Positions 15,933 to 18,909 of a stretch of DNA of 18,909 bases are shown here, one piece after another. The stretch spans positions 1 through 18,909 of the forward strand of contig JAJRVM010000114.1 of NCBI GenBank assembly GCA_024277285.1. Direction: 5' to 3'. The translations under genes and the position numbers were made by a program. Source of the stretch: Planctomycetota bacterium. GTDB lineage: Bacteria; Planctomycetota; Planctomycetia; Pirellulales; Pirellulaceae. Under the pieces are notes generated by a model. It was not told the DNA's origin and made no database searches. It saw only the letters and a program-made list of their open reading frames with translations. Each line of letters starts with the position of its first letter. Within the stretch, counting starts at the first letter, position 1.

Positions 15933-16125
15933 ATGTGCCGTCCAAAGGCGGTGCTTGACCGATTCCACTGATCCCGAAACGGAGGAGCAATCGTGCTAGA
16001 ACCACCGGGAGGAGCAGTGTGAGGGGAAAGGTTGATCGGCCCCTCTGAGGTCTCTTGGTACCGATCACCAAAACTCTTGAGACCCAAAACGCCCCGCGTT
16101 GGCAAACCGCTGACGCGGGGTTCTT
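15933..16125 (+). ncRNA. Candidate structured small RNA (about 190 nt), unknown class
   Basis: A promoter-like TATAAT upstream and a terminator-like stem downstream delimit a unit without a long frame. Within it GGAGGAGCA occurs twice (15981-15989, 16008-16016). Three hairpins follow: GAGGGG/CCCCTC (16021-16026 with 16040-16045), GGTCTC/GAGACC (16049-16054 with 16079-16084, plus inner stem TTGGT/ACCAA at 16055-16059 with 16067-16071), and CCCCGCGT/ACGCGGGG (16092-16099 with 16113-16120). Loop 1 contains GATCGG (16034-16039) and loop 2 contains CCGATC (16061-16066), which could form a kissing interaction. I recognise no known RNA family. It could also be an attenuator leader that has lost its gene. 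Confidence 0.45.
16092..16125 (+). terminator. Terminator-like stem-loop ending the candidate small RNA
   Basis: A perfect 8-bp GC-rich stem CCCCGCGT (16092-16099) with ACGCGGGG (16113-16120) and a 13-nt loop is followed by TTCTTAG on the plus strand. On the minus strand it is followed by CGTTTTGGG, so it may act in both directions. Confidence 0.6.
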
Positions 16126-16145
16126 AGTAACAGTAGCCTGGGCTG

Positions 16146-16403
16146 TCGAAAGCTTGCTGAGTTGTGGTGGTTCTGTTTATCCCGTTTTGTTCCGTGGGCG
16201 AGTGGTCGACGTGGCGCGCGCAGGCAAGCAGTTAGCAGTTGAAGTCAGGCATCATGCGGGCAGGAGCGAGGCTGGCATGACACTTCTTTTTTGCCCGTCA
16301 TTTTCTTTGCCCTGCAACGAGCACAGCCAGGCCGGAATCCATGAGCGTGAGGGCAGCAAAAGGGCAAAGAAGATTAGGGGCAAAGAATAGCGTTTAGTGG
16401 ATA
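16146..16403 (+). repeat. Dispersed hairpin repeat, copy 2
   Basis: The core arms are 16283-16313 (ends TTTTCTTTGCCCT) and 16361-16387 (starts AGGGCAAAGAAGATTAGG), near-complementary, with a 47-nt spacer. The side arm lies to the left from about 16146 (GTGGTTCTG, TATCCCGTT, TTGTTCC, GAAGTCAGGCATC). It has the same orientation as copy 3 and is inverted relative to copy 1. A short shared tail (AGCG, then a TGG-containing stretch) continues past the right arm. Reading frames through the three copies are not conserved. Confidence 0.85.
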
Positions 16404-16502
16404 ACGTTGCGCCGAGGCAACGGTCTACCCCTGCTCGAACACAGCACGCGTCAATCTGGAACAAAAAGCGTCGTGTTGACCACTAGAAAAACGGTCACAG
16501 AA

Positions 16503-16528
16503 GCGGGCTTATTAAGCGGGCTTATTAG
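16503..16528. repeat. 13-bp tandem duplication
   Basis: GCGGGCTTATTAA (16503-16515) is followed directly by GCGGGCTTATTAG (16516-16528), with one mismatch at the last base. Confidence 0.8.
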
Positions 16529-16583
16529 CAGCCCACCGGGAACCGCCAGGATTCAGCGGGTTAGATGCTCCCCGGGCGATTGG

Positions 16584-16606
16584 GCTGAGCCCTTGGCGGG
16601 CTCAGC
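16584..16606 (-). terminator. Perfect 9-bp hairpin downstream of the aminotransferase gene
   Basis: GCTGAGCCC (16584-16592), a 5-nt loop and GGGCTCAGC (16598-16606) form a perfect stem about 80 nt past the minus-strand stop at 16686. There is no T run on either side, so it is a terminator-like or RNA-stabilising hairpin rather than a classical terminator. Confidence 0.4.
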
Positions 16607-16649
16607 TACTTGCAGCCCGGCACCGTGCGGGCGCGTGACGACGCGGAGC

Positions 16650-16694
16650 GTCGATCCACACTGGGTCGATCCACACTGCGTCGATCTACACGGC
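16650..16694. repeat. Three 15-bp tandem units overlapping the aminotransferase stop codon
   Basis: The units are GTCGATCCACACTGG, GTCGATCCACACTGC and GTCGATCTACACGGC. The third contains the gene's last codons and its TAG stop on the minus strand; the other two read TGG at the stop position. Confidence 0.9.
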
Positions 16695-18017
16695 GTAATG
16701 AGTGGCGACTTTCTTGATCGCATTGGCGATGCTTTGGACATAATCGTCGGACATGGCTTCATTGAGGAGCACGCGCACGCCGGTCTTGAGGATTGCTTCG
16801 GCCTCGGGGCATTGCACTTGCGTGTAGTCCATTGTGGTGAGCCCCATTTCTTTGACTGGCCACTGACCGGCGAAGAACCCGTGTTTTTGAAAAACGGCTT
16901 CGCGGTAGATGGTGCGGGGGATGTATCCTCCCATCGCGCGCACGCCTTCGTAGACCAATGCCCGCACGAACTCGGCGCGGTTACATCGAAACGCCTCGGG
17001 TTGTAGACGAAACATGTAGAAATAATGAACGCATCGGTCCTGGTCGTCGATCTCGTGCGGCAGCAAACCGGGGATACCGGCGATTCCTTTGCCTAACAGC
17101 CGTCCGAGGTGTGAACGTTTTTCTGCGATGCTCTCGAGCCGTTCCAACTGGGCGGCGGCGACTGCGGCTTGTGGTTCGCTCATCCGGTAGTTGGTGGCGA
17201 ACGTCTGCAGCCCGCTGCGTCCCACTCGGTCGTAGCCCTTGTCGCCATACTTTTGCAGCATGGGGCCGAAGCTCTTGTCATTGGATCCGACGACACCACC
17301 GTCACCGCAAGTAACTTGTTTCGAGTCTTGCAGGGAGAAGCAAGCGATGTCGCCGATCGTGCCAATCGGCTTGCCGCGATAGCGCGCCCCCCAGGCTTGT
17401 GCACAGTCTTCGATCAGCGTCAACTTGTGGCGATCGGCCAACGTTTTGAGCGCTTGCAAGTCACATGGGTTGCCAGCCAAGTGAACGGGAATGATCGCCT
17501 TGGTCTTGGGCGTGATTTTTCGTTCGACATCGGCCACGTCCAGATTGTACGTGCTGGCACCCAGGTCGGCGAAGACGGGGACCGCTTGCTGATACAAGAT
17601 TCCGATAATCGTACCCATGTCGGTGATCGGCGACGTGATCACTTCATCACCTGGTCCGATTCCCGCAGCGGCCACGGCGATGTGCAGTGCGGCGGTGCCG
17701 GACGAGCAAGTTTGTACGAAGTCGACCGGACAGAATTTCTTGAACCGTTTAATCAACAGCCCGGTCTGCGCGCCCTTCCAGTAGAATAGCGACTTTTGTT
17801 GCAGCATCGCGTTAAGCTGCTCGCGTTCGGGATCGCCCCAACGCACTAACGGCGGAGCCGATTGAGCGACCGCTTTCGGACCACCCTGCAACGCGAGCTT
17901 TTCTGTGGAAGCGGCTTTGCCGCTTTGTTGAGCCGCATGGACTGCGGTGCCGGAAAGGAGCAAGGTCGAAGAGCCGACCACAAACCGCCGCCGTGAAATG
18001 GTTTTCTTGGTGACCAT
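16686..18017 (-). CDS. DegT/DnrJ/EryC1/StrS-family PLP aminotransferase with Tat signal peptide
   Basis: The 443-residue protein has the PLP fold type I of sugar aminotransferases. SSGTAALHIAVAAAG (105-119) binds the cofactor phosphate, and LIEDCAQAWGARYRGKPIG (201-219) provides the aspartate for the PLP ring. ACFSLQDSKQVTCGDGG (225-241) carries the likely Schiff-base lysine, Lys233. The N-terminus has a twin-arginine motif SRRRFVVG (8-15), a hydrophobic stretch SSTLLLSGTAV and a VHA-AQQ cleavage-like site, so export as a folded, cofactor-loaded protein is predicted. ATG 18017 was chosen because GGAAAGG lies 6 nt upstream; a TTG at 18023 would sit against that site. It lies between direct repeat copies 2 and 3 and outside the island. 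Substrate is unknown; an oxidoreductase-like or amino-sugar role in the periplasm is only a guess. Confidence 0.92.
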   Translation of the reverse strand: MVTKKTISRRRFVVGSSTLLLSGTAVHAAQQSGKAASTEKLALQGGPKAVAQSAPPLVRWGDPEREQLNAMLQQKSLFYWKGAQTGLLIKRFKKFCPVDFVQTCSSGTAALHIAVAAAGIGPGDEVITSPITDMGTIIGILYQQAVPVFADLGASTYNLDVADVERKITPKTKAIIPVHLAGNPCDLQALKTLADRHKLTLIEDCAQAWGARYRGKPIGTIGDIACFSLQDSKQVTCGDGGVVGSNDKSFGPMLQKYGDKGYDRVGRSGLQTFATNYRMSEPQAAVAAAQLERLESIAEKRSHLGRLLGKGIAGIPGLLPHEIDDQDRCVHYFYMFRLQPEAFRCNRAEFVRALVYEGVRAMGGYIPRTIYREAVFQKHGFFAGQWPVKEMGLTTMDYTQVQCPEAEAILKTGVRVLLNEAMSDDYVQSIANAIKKVATHYAV

Positions 18018-18023
18018 CGTCAA

Positions 18024-18030
18024 CCTTTCC
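18024..18030 (-). promoter_or_regulatory. Ribosome-binding site of the aminotransferase gene
   Basis: GGAAAGG on the minus strand, 6 nt before the ATG at 18017, decides between this ATG and the TTG two codons upstream. A hairpin (GGCCACGC / GCGTGGTC, one G-U pair, about 18039-18060) lies just upstream in the leader. Confidence 0.65.
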
Positions 18031-18261
18031 TTTCAGCAGGCCACGCTCGCTCGCGTGGTCTTCATGTTGTGAAACTGCTCAACCAAACGCAGCAGGTGAA
18101 CCTATCAGGAGTTCGATGGGCCAGGGGGTGGTTGAGAGTGTTGCCATGTTGCAATCCGCAGCATCGGTCTCTGGACCCGCTACCTCTGGACCCGCTACAT
18201 CCGGTCGTCAAAACAGTCATTGTTTGTCGCACCCACTAGCTTACTCCTAAAGTAGCTCGGT
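18031..18261. other. Upstream region of the aminotransferase gene
   Basis: It holds the leader hairpin near 18039-18060 and the perfect 15-bp duplication at 18169-18198. No convincing promoter pair and no gene was found. Confidence 0.4.
18169..18198. repeat. Perfect 15-bp tandem duplication
   Basis: CTCTGGACCCGCTAC occurs twice in a row (18169-18183 and 18184-18198) with no mismatch, in non-coding sequence. Confidence 0.9.
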
Positions 18262-18555
18262 TTGCAAACTCCCCCCCTCGGAATTTGGTACGATGGCTTT
18301 CTCTGTGATACCAACGGCAAGGTGGTTTTTCTCTCGAATAAGGCTCGGCGTATCCGGTTACGGAAAGGAGGACGCGAACAGTGCTACGTCTTAGACTGGC
18401 TGACCCGAATAGGCGTCCAAAGTCTCAAGTTACTTGTCCAGCGTAACCTCGCCCATTGCGACTATCTCTTGAACCCCGCCTGGGCTGCTAGTAAGTCGGC
18501 CTTCGCTGGTGGAGTTGTTGATCCCGTCTTTGTTCTGCGCGTGGAGGGCCGATGA
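18262..18555 (+). CDS. Small hypothetical protein, doubtful
   Basis: A 97-codon frame starts with TTG. The first 65 residues (for example WYDGFLCDTNGKVVFLSN and CYVLDWLTRIGVQSLKLLV) have a balanced, protein-like composition with charged and hydrophobic residues. The last third runs into repeat copy 3 and is unlikely to be native. No domain is recognised, no ribosome-binding site is clear and there is no operon partner. It may be a remnant of a gene interrupted by the repeat, or chance. Confidence 0.25.
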   Translation: MQTPPLGIWYDGFLCDTNGKVVFLSNKARRIRLRKGGREQCYVLDWLTRIGVQSLKLLVQRNLAHCDYLLNPAWAASKSAFAGGVVDPVFVLRVEGR

Positions 18556-18748
18556 GGTGCCGCGCGCAAGCATCTAGCAGCCGAGGGCAGCAATGCCACA
18601 GGCAAGAAGGACATGGACCGTTCTGTTCTTTTTTGCCCATCATTTTCTTTGCCCTCCAAAGAGCACCACCAGACGCGTCGTCCATGAGCGCCACGGGAGA
18701 GAAGGGCAAAGAAGATTACGGGCAAAAAACAGCGCTCGGTGGAACGTC
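18481..18748 (+). repeat. Dispersed hairpin repeat, copy 3
   Basis: The core arms are 18625-18655 (TTTTTTGCCC, then TTTTCTTTGCCCT) and 18703-18729 (AGGGCAAAGAAGATTACGGG), with a 47-nt spacer close to that of copy 1 (CCAAAGAGCACCACCAGACG). The left side arm is more diverged but keeps GATCCCGT, TTTGTTC, a CGCGCGCAAGCA-like stretch and GGGCAG. The tail AGCGCTCGGTGGAACGT matches the tail of copy 2. It has the same orientation as copy 2. Confidence 0.8.
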
Positions 18749-18754
18749 TTCCGA

Positions 18755-18909
18755 TCAGGTGGCCGTTTGCCATTCTTTGAGCTCATCGAGCGAAAGCTCG
18801 GGCCGAAAAGCGTCACGTCCGCGATGAACCGTTACCGGCTGTTGAACAGCCGGCGCCCCCTCGTGCCCAATCGACAGAGGGTATTCTGCAACAGCGGTTC
18901 GCCCAGGGA
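18755..18909 (-). CDS. C-terminal end of an unidentified gene, cut by the window edge
   Basis: A minus-strand frame is open from the window edge to TGA at 18757-18755, giving about 50 residues. It includes EYPLSIGHEGAPAV and FRPELSLDELKEWQ. Composition and the regular use of Asp/Glu codons look protein-like, and the end is a typical acidic amphipathic helix. The other two minus-strand frames contain stops. No family can be named from this fragment. Its stop lies only a few bases past repeat copy 3. Confidence 0.45.
   Translation of the reverse strand, partial: PGRTAVAEYPLSIGHEGAPAVQQPVTVHRGRDAFRPELSLDELKEWQTAT

Larger units (their letters stand above)
16404..16685. other. Intergenic stretch with short repeats and a hairpin
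   Basis: No gene is supported. It contains the 13-bp duplication at 16503-16528, the strong hairpin at 16584-16606, and the start of the 15-bp array at 16650. The stretch lies downstream of the aminotransferase gene. Confidence 0.5.

Noticed and set aside
2336..15970. GACCGATTCCACT shared by 2336-2348 and 15958-15970
   Set aside because: A few 13-base matches are expected by chance in a window of this size. The flanks do not match.
4088..18748. CRISPR array interpretation of the repeats
   Set aside because: Copies are kilobases apart, far longer than CRISPR repeats, and no regular spacers or cas genes are present.

Overview
The window looks like a piece of a Planctomycetota chromosome, probably of the Pirellulales kind. 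This is inferred, not proven. The reasons are a moderately GC-rich sequence, weak or absent Shine-Dalgarno sites before many genes, a Tat-signalled DegT/DnrJ/EryC1/StrS aminotransferase, a SpoIIE-type PP2C phosphatase with a membrane sensor, a four-helix-bundle (S23-like) gene, and abundant short tandem and hairpin repeats.

Layout. At the left edge lies the start of a minus-strand four-helix-bundle gene (1-217). It is followed by a non-coding stretch with heptamer repeats and a plus-strand terminator. A minus-strand HAMP/PP2C phosphatase fills 566-2125. After a gene-free gap comes a plus-strand GT8-like glycosyltransferase (2837-4000). From 4571 to 15641 there is a polysaccharide synthesis and decoration island, almost all on the minus strand. 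In order of transcription its genes are a capsule-synthesis-like protein, a GT2 glycosyltransferase (1-nt overlap with the preceding gene), a nitroreductase-family protein, a polysaccharide pyruvyl transferase, a TylF-like methyltransferase, an AlgI-like MBOAT O-acetyltransferase, an AlgJ/AlgX-like acetyltransferase and a GT4 glycosyltransferase. One SAM methyltransferase (9438-10082) sits on the opposite strand inside the island. At 16686-18017 is the Tat-signalled PLP aminotransferase-like protein. At the right edge is the C-terminal end of an unidentified minus-strand gene.

How the genes fit together. Three glycosyltransferases and a capsule-type protein could build an extracellular glycan. 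AlgI/AlgJ would add O-acetyl groups, the pyruvyl transferase would add pyruvate ketals, and one or two methyltransferases could methylate sugars. No Wzx flippase, Wzy polymerase or ABC exporter is visible, so export must be encoded elsewhere.

The most unusual content is not protein-coding. (1) Three copies of a roughly 250-bp repeat, each with a long hairpin core, lie at 4.1, 16.2 and 18.5 kb. Copies 1 and 2 are inverted and bracket the whole island; copies 2 and 3 are direct and bracket the aminotransferase. (2) A compact non-coding transcription unit (about 15900-16125) has a TATAAT promoter box, repeated GGAGGAGCA motifs, three successive hairpins with a perfect six-base loop-loop complementarity, and a terminator-like stem. 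(3) Short tandem duplications, repeatedly with a 15-bp period, occur at separate sites both inside genes and between them.
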